From assembly GCA_963752755.1 (NCBI GenBank), contig CAVVZJ010000010.1:248001-312000 (forward strand): a DNA stretch of 64,000 nucleotides. Direction: 5' to 3'. The stretch comes from CAVVZJ01 sp963752755. GTDB lineage: Bacteria > Planctomycetota > Planctomycetia > Isosphaerales > Isosphaeraceae. Under the pieces are notes generated by a model. That model ran no database searches and was not told where the DNA came from. It saw only the letters and a list, made by a program, of their open reading frames with translations. The translations under genes and the position numbers were made by a program. Shown here one piece after another: positions 1 through 12,568 of this stretch. How positions within the stretch are numbered: position 1 is the stretch's first letter; each line of letters starts with the position of its first letter.

Positions 1-1813
1 CTCGATCGCCAACAACGAAGACTCCGGTCGATCCTCCCGGCGCCGGCAACCTGATCGACCGCTACCTCCGGGTCTCCGGCGTCGCTCTCCCCGAACCCGT
101 CGATGACGCCGCCTTCTACCGCCGCCTGGCGCTCGACACGACCGGCGTGATCCCCGAACCCGCCGAGGTCGCCGCCTTCCTCGCCGACGACCACCCCGAC
201 AAGCGCGCCCGCGCCGTCGACGCCCGCCTTGACGATCCCCGCTGGGCCGATGCCTGGATGGGCTACTGGCAGGACGTCCTCGCCGAGAACCCCGGCATCC
301 TCAAGCCGACCCTCAACAACACCGGCCCCTTCCGCGACTACCTCCACACTGCCCTCCGCGACAACACCCCCTTCGACCGCCTCGCCACCGAGTTTATCCG
401 TCTCGAAGGATCACCCTACTATGGCGGCCCCGCCGGCTTCGGCGTCGCCTCCCAGAACGACGCCCCGATGGTCGCCCGCGCCCACGTGATCGCCAAGGCG
501 TTCCTCGCCGTCGAGATGAAGTGTGCCCGCTGCCACGACGCCCCCTTCCACCCGTTCGTCCAGTCCGACCTCTTCGGCCTCGCCGGACTCTTCGCCGAGT
601 CGCCCCAGGTCGTGCCGGCCACCAGCACCGTCAAGGTCGCCGAAGGGGGCCGCGTGCCCGCCGTCCCGATCACCCTCAAGGCTGGCGAGACCGTCCCCCC
701 CTCCTGGAGCCTGTCCGACCTCACCCCCGACGGTCTCCCGGATGGCCTCCTGCCCGAAGACGCCAGCGACCGCGATCGCCTGGCCGCCCTCCTCACCTCA
801 CCCACGAACTCCCGGTTCGCCCCCGTCGTCGTCAACCGCCTCTTCCACCGCTTCGTCGGCGTCGGACTCGTGGAGCCAGTGGACGACTGGGACGGCCCCA
901 CCACCGCCCGCCACCCCGACCTCCTCGCCGCTCTCGCCCGCGAGTTGATGACCCACGACTACGACCTCAAACACGTCGCCCGGGTCATCCTCAACTCGCG
1001 GCTCTACCAGGGCCGAATCGCCGGTACGCCCCCCACGAGGGACGAGCCGATCGCCGCACCGGTCCGCCGCCGGATGTCCGCCGAGCAGCTGCTCGACTCC
1101 CTCTTCGCCGCCGCCGGCAAGGACTTCCACGCCGAGGAACTCTGCATGGACCCCGAGGGACGCCGCCCCCCATCTGAGATGCTCAACCTCGGCGTCCCCC
1201 GCCGCGCCTGGCAGCTCACCTCCCTCTCGAACGAGCGCGACCGCCCCGCCCTCTCCTTACCCGTTGCCCAGAGCCTCGTCGATGTCCTCGAGACCTTCGG
1301 CTGGCGCCCTTCCCGACAGGACCCGATCACCGTCCGCGACGAGGCCACCACCGCCTTGCAGCCCGCCCTTCTCGCCAACGGCGTCATCGTCACCGGCCGG
1401 GTCGCCCGCCTCTCGGACGACTCCGCCCTGACCGAGCTTTGCCTCGACGACCAGCCCGCCGAGGCTCTGATCCGCCGCGTCTTCCTCCGCATCCTCTCCC
1501 GCGAGCCGACCGCCGAGGAATCGAACCGCCTCGTCGCCTACCTCGGCTCCTCCTACGCCGACCGCGTCATCTCCGGCGCCCGACCGAACCCGCCTCGCCG
1601 GTTCGCCCGCCGCGTCTCCTGGTCCAACCACCTCAGCCCCGAGGCCACCGAAATCCAGCTCGAACGCGAGCGCGACGTCCGCGAAGGCGACCCGCCCTCG
1701 GCCCGGCTCACGCCCGGGTTCCGGAAGCGGATGGAAGACATCGTCTGGACACTCGTGAACAGTCCCGAATTTGTATTCTGTCCCTTGATCGGACGGTCGA
1801 GACGTTTCCATGA
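1..1813 (+). CDS. DUF1549/DUF1553 (PSCyt2/PSD1) protein, 5' partial
   Basis: The reading frame is open at the left edge of the window, so the N-terminus is missing. The visible part begins inside a DUF1549 domain (IDRYL, then RRLALDTTGVIP, and a MKCARCHDAPFHPF haem-like CxxCH motif) and continues through DUF1553 (FAPVVVNRLFHRFVG, RRRMSAEQLLDSLF, ending at VNSPEFVF). This family is greatly expanded in planctomycetes and is usually paired with DUF1501 proteins; its biochemical role is not established. As written, the frame runs on to 2156, but family homology stops near 1780. One extra base near 1780 would give a stop at 1811-1813 overlapping the ATG at 1810 of the next gene, so I place the end there. 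This inference of a shift is moderately secure. Confidence 0.8.
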
Positions 1814-2254
1814 CGTTGCACGATTCACTACGACCCGAGTGCAGTCGCCTGTTCGGCCTACTACATCCCGTATGGCCCGACCGTTCCCTGTCCGCGTTGC
1901 GGAAAGGTCGAGGCGATCGCACCGTTCGACTCCTTCCTGGACGAGGCGACCGAATCCCGCGGCTTACAATCTTCATTCCTATGGCTCGTACCAGCCCCCC
2001 GCCTGGTACGTCGGCTCCCTTGGTGATCACGTCCTCAACATCGTCTTCAGTCTGCTGGAGCAGGACCGTGAGTCGCGCCGATCATCGAGGTCTCGTTCGA
2101 GCAAAGGGCCGCCGAGACGCTCGGTGAGATGCAGTGGGGAGAACAAGGCTACTTGAAGGACCACGTCCGTCAAATCGCAATCCTGATTCACCAACGACTC
2201 GCCCGGCGACTGACGAACGTCCCGGGCGGCAACGGCCGCGAGGAGGATGCTTGA
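1810..2254 (+). pseudogene. Small zinc-ribbon protein, frameshifted
   Basis: A protein of about 148 residues can be reassembled across three frames. From the ATG at 1810 the frame shifts near 1825 into a stretch reading AYYIPYGPTVPCPRCGKVEA, with one CxxC knuckle. It shifts again near 1960 to YGSYQPPAWYVGSLGDHVLN, and near 2078 to IIEVSFEQRAAETL and LKDHVRQIAILIHQRLARRL, ending at TGA 2252-2254. Each segment has a balanced, protein-like composition, unlike the arginine- and serine-rich shadow frames. It starts in ATGA overlap with the inferred stop of the upstream gene and ends 2 bp before the DUF1501 ATG, so it sits in the middle of that operon. Function is unknown. The breaks may be sequencing indels rather than true decay. 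Confidence 0.55.
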
Positions 2255-2256
2255 CC

Positions 2257-3546
2257 ATGTTCGCCAGGGCATCGCGTCGTCAATTCCTTCGTGCCAGCAC
2301 CGCAGCGACACTCGCCGCGACCGCGGCCCGTCCCGCGATCAGCCAGGGCGAACCCGCCCGCGGTCAGTCCGACGCCTGCATCTTCCTCTGGCTCGGCGGC
2401 GGCGCCGCCCAGATCGACACGTTCGACCCCAAGGGCCGCGGCGACGGCAAGAAGCAGGCCGGCTCCTACTACGACGCCATCCCCACCGCGATTCCCGGTG
2501 TCCAGGTCTGCCAGCACCTTCCCCGTCTGGCCGACCGCCTCGATCGCTGCGTGCTGGTCCGCTCGCTCCATCACAAGATCATCGACGAGCACGCCGCCGC
2601 CACCAACCTCCTGCACACCGGCCGGCCCGTCAGCGGCACGATCACCTATCCGTCGATCGGCTCGATAGTCGCCCACGAGCGCGGGTCGGCCGGTGAAGGC
2701 GTGCCGGCCTATGTCGTCATGGGTTACCCGAACGTCACCCGCGGTCCCGGCTTTCTCGGGTCGAAGTACGGTTATATCTACCTCACCGACACCGAATCCG
2801 GCCCCACCGGCCTGACGCCCCCTCCCGGCCTCTCCGCCGATCGCCGCTCGCGTCGCGAGGCCCTTCTCGAATCGTTCCGTTCCGACTTCCAGGGCCGTCA
2901 CCCCGACGACCCTGCCATGGCCGACTACGCCGACGCCGGCCGCGAGGCCGCCGCTCTCGCCGGCCCAGCCTTCTCCAGCGTCTTCCAACTCAACTCCGAA
3001 CCCGATTCCCTCCGCTCCTCTTACGGCGGCGAGTTCGGTCAACGCTGTCTGCTGGCCCGACGCCTCGTCGAATCCGGCGTCCGCTTCGTCGAGGTCGCCC
3101 ACAACCTCAACTTTCTCAACGGCACCGGGTGGGATACTCATAATCAAGGCCAGTTGCACCAGCATGAGTTGATTGCCGAGCTGGACTCCGCCCTCTCCGC
3201 CCTTCTCGACGACCTGGAGCGCCGCGGTCGTCTCGACCGCACGCTCGTCGTGGTGGCGACCGAGTTTGGCCGTCCTCCGGAGTTCGACGCCGGCGGCGGT
3301 CGAGGCCATCAGTCCACCGCATTCTCCGTCCTCCTCGCCGGCGGTGGCCTGCGGACCGGTCGCGTCATCGGTGCGACGGACGACCTCGCGAAGACGATCG
3401 TCGATCGCCCCGTGGGTGTCCCTGACTTCCACGCCACAATCCACGCCGCCCTCGGGATCAACCCCTCCCGCGAGCTTCGCGCCGACGGTGGCCGACCCGT
3501 CCCGATCACCGACGGCGGCCGGCCGATCGCCGAACTGTTTGGTTGA
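2257..3546 (+). CDS. DUF1501 family Tat-exported protein
   Basis: A DUF1501 protein of 429 residues. It begins with a twin-arginine-type signal (RASRRQFLRASTAATLAATA). The alkaline-phosphatase-superfamily-like DUF1501 fold follows, with the recognisable motifs CIFLWLGGGAAQIDTFDPK, RCVLVRSLHH, GTGWDTHNQG and ATEFGRPPEF. I chose the ATG at 2257 because the Arg-Arg signal follows at once; the longer upstream extension is shadow-like. DUF1501 proteins are exported proteins of unknown activity that co-occur with DUF1549/DUF1553 partners, as here. The gene follows the zinc-ribbon locus by 2 bp and is likely co-transcribed with it. It converges on the minus-strand metallopeptidase with only 10 bp between stops. 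Confidence 0.88.
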   Translation: MFARASRRQFLRASTAATLAATAARPAISQGEPARGQSDACIFLWLGGGAAQIDTFDPKGRGDGKKQAGSYYDAIPTAIPGVQVCQHLPRLADRLDRCVLVRSLHHKIIDEHAAATNLLHTGRPVSGTITYPSIGSIVAHERGSAGEGVPAYVVMGYPNVTRGPGFLGSKYGYIYLTDTESGPTGLTPPPGLSADRRSRREALLESFRSDFQGRHPDDPAMADYADAGREAAALAGPAFSSVFQLNSEPDSLRSSYGGEFGQRCLLARRLVESGVRFVEVAHNLNFLNGTGWDTHNQGQLHQHELIAELDSALSALLDDLERRGRLDRTLVVVATEFGRPPEFDAGGGRGHQSTAFSVLLAGGGLRTGRVIGATDDLAKTIVDRPVGVPDFHATIHAALGINPSRELRADGGRPVPITDGGRPIAELFG

Positions 3547-3556
3547 CGCCTCTCAA

Positions 3557-4285
3557 TCAATCCACCACCGGTCCGCGCCAGACCCGCTCCAGGAGGTCGG
3601 CCATCTCCGGGTCGTGCTGCCGTAGCTCGGCCCGGACGAACGGATAGAAGTCGTTCGTGCCGAAGTACGCCTCAGTCGCCTCGGCGAAGAACTCCTGTGG
3701 GTCGTTGAGTGCATAGGCCCGTTCTTTTCGATCCCCGACCCGCAGGACCGATTCATACGACTTCGACTTCAATGCCCGCCGATAAGCCTCCTTGATCCCC
3801 TCATGCTCAAATCCGAGCACCTGATGATGATATGCATGGGCTAGCTCGTGCAGGACCATCGCCGGCTGGTCTTTCGACCATTCGAGGAACCGCCGGGCGT
3901 TACCAATCTCAACGGCCCGCGCCTTGTCCGGATTGAACCCATGCTCCGCCAGCCACTCCCGGCTCGGGTGATACTCGGCGCAAGGGGCGTGGCCATCATC
4001 GATCCCCAGCCAGATGGGGACCTTCCGCAACTCCCGGCATGCCTCCTCCGGAACCGACCGACCGATCTCGAAGAGCTTCCACTCCAGCAACCTCAGGACG
4101 TCTCGACCGATCGCCTCATGCTCTCCGTCAAGCAGACCTTTGTTGACGCGCACCGTCCACCCTTCCACCTGCCGCTCGACGTACTGCTCCGTGGGCACAT
4201 ACGCCGGCCTGTCCTCTCCGACCGCGAGGGTCGCCAGGCCGACAGCCAGGGGAGCGAACGCGCAGAGCCTCCAATTTCGGTTCAT
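3557..4285 (-). CDS. Putative secreted zinc metallopeptidase
   Basis: A protein of 242 residues with a hydrophobic N-terminus (about residues 5-22, LCAFAPLAVGLATLAVG) suggesting secretion. Residues 146-150 form an HExxH zinc-binding motif (HELAHAYHHQ), and a downstream PQEFFAEATEAYFG segment offers the third ligand glutamate, an arrangement seen in gluzincin-like peptidases. The substrate is unknown. It starts one base after the stop of the DUF1501 gene upstream on the same strand, and is therefore probably the third gene of the operon DUF1549/1553, DUF1501, peptidase. No frameshift is apparent. The peptidase call rests on the motif alone. Confidence 0.75.
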   Translation of the reverse strand: MNRNWRLCAFAPLAVGLATLAVGEDRPAYVPTEQYVERQVEGWTVRVNKGLLDGEHEAIGRDVLRLLEWKLFEIGRSVPEEACRELRKVPIWLGIDDGHAPCAEYHPSREWLAEHGFNPDKARAVEIGNARRFLEWSKDQPAMVLHELAHAYHHQVLGFEHEGIKEAYRRALKSKSYESVLRVGDRKERAYALNDPQEFFAEATEAYFGTNDFYPFVRAELRQHDPEMADLLERVWRGPVVD

Positions 4286-5761
4286 TTACGCGAGAACCTC
4301 CTTGACGACCTGCCCGGCCACGTCGGTCAGTCGAAAGTCGCGGCCGTTGTAGCGGTACGTCAATTGGGTATGTTCAAGTCCGAGGAGATGCAGGATTGTG
4401 GCGTGCAAGTCGTTGACGCTGACGCGATCGATGACCGCCTTGTGTCCGAACTCATCCGTCTCCCCGTGATGGACGCCGCCCTTCACTCCTCCGCCGAAGA
4501 ACCACGTGGTGAAGGCATGCGGGTTGTGGTCGCGGCCGGTGCCGCCTTTTTGCACGATCGGCAAGCGGCCGAACTCGCCGTTGCAGACCACCAGCGTCGA
4601 GTCGGCCAGCCCGCGTTGCTTGAGGTCGGTCAAGAGTGCGGCGATTGGTTGATCCGTTTCGAGGGCGAACCCGGCGTGATTCTTCACGATGTCCTGATGA
4701 CCGTCCCAGCTCCGCTCGTTCTCCATGCCGCCGCTGTAGATCTGCACGAACCGCACGCCTCGCTCGACCATCCGTCGGGCCATCAGGCACTGGCGGGCGA
4801 AGTGGCCGCACTTGGGGTTGTCCAGACCGTAGAGTTGCTGCGTTGCTCGCGATTCTCCTTGATCCACGTCGAGAGCTTCGGGGGCCGCCATCTGCATTCG
4901 ATAAGCCAGCTCGAACGCCTCGACCCTCGCCGAGAGCGACGCCTCCGCCGGGTTCTCCTCCAGGTGCTCGGTGTTGAGCAACTTGAGCAGATCGAGCTGC
5001 GCCCGCTGCTGGCTGTCACTCAGTTGCGGCAACCGGACAAGATTGTCGATGGGCGGCCCCTGACCGTTGAGCGCGGTCCCTTGATAGACGCTTGGCAAGA
5101 AGCCACTGCCCCAGTTCTGGGCATGGCCTTTCGGCAGACCGCGTCCGAGGGTGTCGTACATCACGACGAAACCCGGCAGGTCGCGACTCTCCGAGCCAAG
5201 GCCGTACGTCACCCAGGCCCCCACGCACGGGAAGCCCATCCGGCTGAATCCCGTGTTGATCTGGAAAAGCGCCGGCGAGTGGTTATTCGTCTCGGTGAAG
5301 CAGGAGTGGATAAACGCCATGTCGTCCACATGCTTCGCCAGGTTCGGGAAGATTTCCGAGGCCCAGGCCCCCGACTGCCCATGCCTCGCGAACCGGAAGG
5401 GCGACTTCATCAAGGGCCCGACCTGATCGACGAAGAATCCGGTGTTCTTGTCGAACCCCGGCAATTCCTTGCCGTCCCACTCCTCCAGAGCTGGCTTGTA
5501 GTCCCACGTATCGACCTGGCTCGGCCCGCCGTTCTTGAACAGCCAGATTACCGATTTCGCCTTCGCGGGGAAATGGGACGGTCTCGGGGCCATCGGGTGC
5601 AAGGCGCGGTCATCGGCCTGCGCGGGAATGGTCAACAATCCCTCGCTTTCGAGCAAGCCTGCAAGTGCGAGCAAGCCGAACCCCGAGCCGGCACGTTTCA
5701 GAAACGATCGTCGCGACGAGGACCGGATCGGTGGGGCAAACAGGTGCGGAATCCGTGTCAT
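4286..5761 (-). CDS. DUF1501 family Tat-exported protein
   Basis: A DUF1501 protein of 491 residues. The start at 5761 places the twin-arginine motif (SSRRSFLKRAGSGFGLLALAG) near the N-terminus and avoids overlap with the upstream gene, whose stop is at 5805; an in-frame ATG 66 bp further up would overlap it. Motifs include VIWLFKNGGPSQVDTWDYKP, MAFIHSCFTETNNH, SWDGHQDIVKNH and VCNGEFGRLPI, with the C-terminal LHATILHLLGLEHTQLTYRY typical of the long DUF1501 subfamily. It lies between the DUF1549/1553 gene and the metallopeptidase and is probably translated from the same mRNA. The subfamily is common in planctomycetes; the reaction is unknown. Confidence 0.9.
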   Translation of the reverse strand: MTRIPHLFAPPIRSSSRRSFLKRAGSGFGLLALAGLLESEGLLTIPAQADDRALHPMAPRPSHFPAKAKSVIWLFKNGGPSQVDTWDYKPALEEWDGKELPGFDKNTGFFVDQVGPLMKSPFRFARHGQSGAWASEIFPNLAKHVDDMAFIHSCFTETNNHSPALFQINTGFSRMGFPCVGAWVTYGLGSESRDLPGFVVMYDTLGRGLPKGHAQNWGSGFLPSVYQGTALNGQGPPIDNLVRLPQLSDSQQRAQLDLLKLLNTEHLEENPAEASLSARVEAFELAYRMQMAAPEALDVDQGESRATQQLYGLDNPKCGHFARQCLMARRMVERGVRFVQIYSGGMENERSWDGHQDIVKNHAGFALETDQPIAALLTDLKQRGLADSTLVVCNGEFGRLPIVQKGGTGRDHNPHAFTTWFFGGGVKGGVHHGETDEFGHKAVIDRVSVNDLHATILHLLGLEHTQLTYRYNGRDFRLTDVAGQVVKEVLA

Positions 5762-5804
5762 GGCGTCTGGCTCCTCGATCGTTCGGCGTGTCCGCTCGGG
5801 GTCA

Positions 5805-8880
<3,076 letters not shown>

Positions 8881-9093
8881 GGCGGTGAGACCTCGACCGC
8901 GGCGGGGCCGGGGCGGGGTGGGGAGGCCCGAAATGAGCCGCGACGCCCCGGCGGCAGGTTCCTTCGATTATCGCGCCTCACCGCCGTGGGGTCCAGGCCG
9001 CATCGAGGCGCCGACGAGCTCCACTTCTCGGCGGCGCCCCTTTCGTGGGACAATCTCACCCCGTTTCCGATGGACCTCGGCACGCGTTCGACC
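8881..9093. other. Divergent intergenic region
   Basis: About 210 bp separate the minus-strand PSCyt1/DUF1553 gene from the plus-strand DUF72 gene. It must hold promoters for both directions. I see no clear consensus hexamers or hairpin and no coding potential. Confidence 0.5.
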
Positions 9094-10066
9094 ATGACTC
9101 AGCTCTCCCTCTTTGAATCGCCCGATGACCGCCCCGCCCATGCCGCCCGACTCGCGTCCCGGCTCCGACAGCTCGCCTCGGAAGGGATCTACTTCGGCAC
9201 CAGTTCCTGGAAATATCCGGGTTGGGTCGGCTCGATCTATACGCGCCGATCGCTACATGTCGCGAGGCAAGTTCCAGCCGCGGCGATTCGCTACGCAATG
9301 CCTCGCCGAGTACGCGCGGACGTTTCCCCTGGTCGGCGGTGACTTCAGCTTCTACAACTTCCCCACCCCCGAATCCTGGCGCCGCCTCTTCGGCATGACC
9401 CCCGAGGACTTCCTCTTCGTCCTCAAGGTTCCCGAGGAAATCACCGTCCCCGTCTGGCCTCGCCACGACCGTTACGGACTCCGCGCCGGTCAGACCAACC
9501 CGAGCTTCCTCAATCACTCGCGCTTTGCCGGCCAGTTCGCCGAACCCCTCCGTCCCCACCGCGACCGCGTCGCGACTCTCATCTTCGAGTTCGGCGCCTA
9601 CGCCCGTTCAACCTTCCCCAAACCGGCCGCCTTCCTCGAACAACTCGACCCGTTCCTCGCCGTCTTGCCTCCCGGCTTCCGCTACGCGGTCGAGGTCCGC
9701 AACTCCGAGTTGCTCACCGAGCCGTATTTCTCGTTACTCGCCCGCCATAACGTCGCCCACGTCTTCAATGCCTGGACCCGCATGCCTGAGCTGGCCCACC
9801 AGCTTGCCCGTCCCGGCTCGTTTACCGCCGACTTCCTCGTCGCCCGCGCCTTGCTCCGCACGGGGCGACCTTACGAGCAGGCCGTCCAGCTCTTCGAGCC
9901 TTACACCGAGCTTCAGGACCCCAACCCCTCCGGCCGCAAGGCCCTCCGCGACCTCGCCCTCGAAGGTCGACGGCGTCGCAAGCCGACCTTCCTCCTGGTC
10001 AACAACCGCTACGAGGGCAACGCTCCTGGCACCATCGAGGCCGTCGTCGCGAGCTTGACGAGCTGA
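9094..10066 (+). pseudogene. DUF72 (YecE-like) protein, frameshifted
   Basis: A DUF72 TIM-barrel protein. It starts at ATG 9094 (an in-frame ATG also exists at 9070) with TQLSLFESPD, then IYFGTSSWKYPGWVGSIYT, a hallmark N-terminal motif of this family. The frame shifts near 9245 and continues as MSRGKFQPRRFATQCLAEYA, with FSFYNFPTPESWRRL, FLFVLKVPEEITV and RYAVEVRNSELL, and ends KPTFLLVNNRYEGNAPGTIE. The combined length of about 323 residues is close to normal for the family. DUF72 proteins have no firmly established activity. The gene stands alone, transcribed away from the DUF1553 cluster and converging on the next DUF1501 gene with 5 bp between stops. A single indel explains the break. Confidence 0.82.
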
Positions 10067-10071
10067 GTCGA

Positions 10072-11506
10072 TCAACCGAAGAGATCCCGGATCGGCTCGC
10101 CTTCCGAGAGTTTGAACGGTCGGTTCTGCGTGTCGCGGATTGTGCTCGACGGGTCGAGCCCGAACCGCCAGAAGATCGTCGCCGCCAGGTCGGCCGGGGT
10201 GACGGGGTCCGACGCTGGGTATGCCGCGAAGCGGTCGCTTGACCCATGCACCGCACCACCTCGGACCCCGCCACCCGCCAGCGCGATGCTGTAGCAGTCG
10301 GGCCAGTGGTCGCGTCCGGCATCCTTGTTGATTCGCGGCGTCCGGCCGAACTCGCCGAGGGCCACGACCAGCGTACTTTCCAGCAGCCCGCGAGCCTCTA
10401 GATCCTCGATCAAGGCGGAGAAGGCGCGGTCCGCCAGGGGCAAAAGATGCCTTTTATGCTGGTTGAAACACTTGAAGTGCGCGTCCCAGTTCTGCCCTTG
10501 CTGGCGGAAATCCGTGACGTTCACGAACGGCACGCCCACCTCGACCAGCCGCCGAGCCAGCAACAGATTCTGGCCCCGCATCTGGCGGGCAAACCCCAGT
10601 TCAGCGCCGTTGCCGCCGCCCCCGCCCTCGCCGACGGAGGATGGCGGGTCATCGAATCCGTAGCGCTCGCGCGTTCTCGGATCTTCCATCGAGAGGTCGA
10701 GAGCCCGACGGACGGTCTCCGAGTCGAGCAATCGAAAAGCCCGGTCGAACTGATCGCGCAGGCGATCGGCTCGATTCGATGGCCAGGCGTCCATGCCTTC
10801 CAGTAACTCACGGCGACGGGCCTCGCGCGACCGCGCTAGCCCTTCGGGCCGCGTCAGCAGGTCAGACTGGTAGCCGAGCGTCGCGGGATCGACATGGATC
10901 GGGAACGGGTCATGCGCCGATCCGAGGAACCCGCCGGCCTGGCAGGGGACGTCCACCACGTTATGGAAGAGGAACGGCACGACCGCGTGCGCGACGGCCA
11001 GCCCTTGACCGCGACGATGATAGCCCACGATCCCGCCATGACTCGGGAAGGTCTGCGGTACCGGGCTGAAGAGCTCGCGGTCGCCCGTCGGCGGCGGTCG
11101 GCCCGTGAACGTCTCGATCGAGGCGGAATCATGAAGGTGGTTGTTGTGGTGCATGCTCCGGATCAGGGCGACGTGGTGCATCACCCTAGCCGTCATGGGC
11201 AGATGTTCCGAGATGTTCAATCCCGGCACGCTCGTCGCGATCGGCTGAAACTCGCCCCGGATCTCCGCGGGTGCGTCGGGTTTAAGATCGAACGTTTCGA
11301 GCTGACTCGGGCCGCCGTAGTAGAAGATCACGATGCACGATCGGATCGGCGGCAACGGTCCTCGGAACGCGGGGCAGGGGGGCGGCCACGGCCCGGGCTC
11401 GGAGCAGGCCAGGCAGGTCCAGCCCCAACGCGGCCAGGCCCCCGACGCGGAGCAGACTCCGACGGGTCCAGCCGCCGCGTCGGCGTTCGCGATCGTCCCG
11501 GCTCAT
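10072..11506 (-). pseudogene. DUF1501 family Tat-exported protein, frameshifted
   Basis: A DUF1501 protein whose signal and body lie in different frames. From ATG 11506 the first frame reads SRDDRERRRGGWTRRSLLRV and then a hydrophobic stretch, a good Tat signal. Near 11345 the frame changes and continues with SCIVIFYYGGPSQLETFDLK, HHVALIRSMHHNNHLHDSAS, QGQNWDAHFKCF and VVALGEFGRTPRINKDAGRD, ending LSEGEPIRDLFG. About 477 residues in total once joined. It is the last gene of a four-gene minus-strand cluster and follows the WD40 gene by 29 bp. Function unknown. It belongs to the DUF1501 subtype with the GRTPRINKDAGRDHWP motif, which differs from the copy at 4286-5761. Confidence 0.85.
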
Positions 11507-11535
11507 GGCCACTCTCCCCGGTCGAGCCCTCCGGC

Positions 11536-12568
11536 TCAACCCGACTTGGGCGGTTCGGGGGTCATCGAGCAGACGCGTAAATGCCCGTCGTGATGCGCGG
11601 TCGCGAGGCGGAGGCCGTCCGGGTGCAGGTCGAGCGCGCGGGCAGTGTTCGGCAGCTTGAAGGTGGCGAACTCGTTCTTCTCCTCTGGCTTGAAGAACCA
11701 GAGGTGTCCGCCGCCCGTACCGCCCGAGGCCGCAACCAGGAACCCGGCTGGGTGGAACTTCAACCCCCAGGCCACCCCCTTGATGTCGGCCTTCGGACGC
11801 TGGAGGATCTTCTCCTGCGCCACTCGCCCAGTCGAAGACGACCACCGCTGGATTGCTCACCGCACCCAGCGGGTTGGAAGCCTCGATCAAGCCACTGCAC
11901 GCCAGAGACTTTCCATCGGCACTGAGCGAGAAGTCACGGACCCCGCCGTAATCGACCTGCTGGCCACCATTGTAGCTGTAGAGTTTCGCCGCGTCGAACC
12001 GGCGAACCTCCTTCGAGGTCGCCAGCTCCCACTGGATCACCCGACCCTGGAGATCGGCCGTGAGCAGGAACGTCCCCGACGGCTCGAACAGGACTCGATA
12101 GACCGGCTTCTCGTGCCCGGGCAGTTCGCCGGCCGGCGAGCCGTCGGACGTCTTCCAGAGTCGGACCATCCGGTCGTTTCCGCAGGTCGCGATGAGGCTT
12201 CCATCGTGACTCAACGTCAGGTGATTGATCCAGCCCGCAGTGGGCCTCGACGGTCCGCGCGGCGTCGGCGATTCAACCATCGCGGGCCACCAGATCAATC
12301 GGCCATCCCCGGCGCCCGAGAGCAAAGTCTGACCGTCGGGCGTGGCATCGAGGGCGAAGACCCAGCTCTCATGCCCCTTGAGGACGGTCTTCGCCCCCGT
12401 TTCCAGGTCGAAGCGGACGATCGACTCGTCCTCCGACCCGGCGAAGGCGTACTTGCCCGCCGGATCGAAGCGGCAGCAGATCAAGGGGCGGTCGTGGGCC
12501 AGATCCTTCGCAACGTGGGTCTTCGCCGGGTCGGCTGGGATCGGGCCATCAGTTCGGAAAGAGATCAT
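11536..12568 (-). pseudogene. WD40 repeat protein, frameshifted
   Basis: A beta-propeller of WD40 type without an obvious signal peptide. Repeats are visible as HDRPLICCRFDPAGKYAFAG, GHESWVFALDATPDGQTLLS, INHLTLSHDGSLIATCGNDR and GHEKPVYRVLFEPSGTFLL, the last strands ending in segments such as IVRFDLETG and MVRLWKTSDG. Near 11825 the frame shifts, and the last repeats read GVAWGLKFHPAGFLVAASGG and ALDLHPDGLRLATAHHDGHL. The joined length is about 344 residues. The start ATG at 12568 overlaps the stop of the upstream DUF1501 gene by 4 bp, indicating translational coupling. WD40 proteins next to DUF1549/DUF1501 genes are a known planctomycete arrangement; the partner bound here is unknown. Confidence 0.85.

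Noticed and set aside
2188..3444. Long minus-strand reading frame opposite the DUF1501 gene
   Set aside because: It mirrors a real gene with Tat signal and family motifs on the plus strand. Its composition (Gly, Ala, Val, Glu-rich, no motifs) is what antisense of G/C-biased codons gives.
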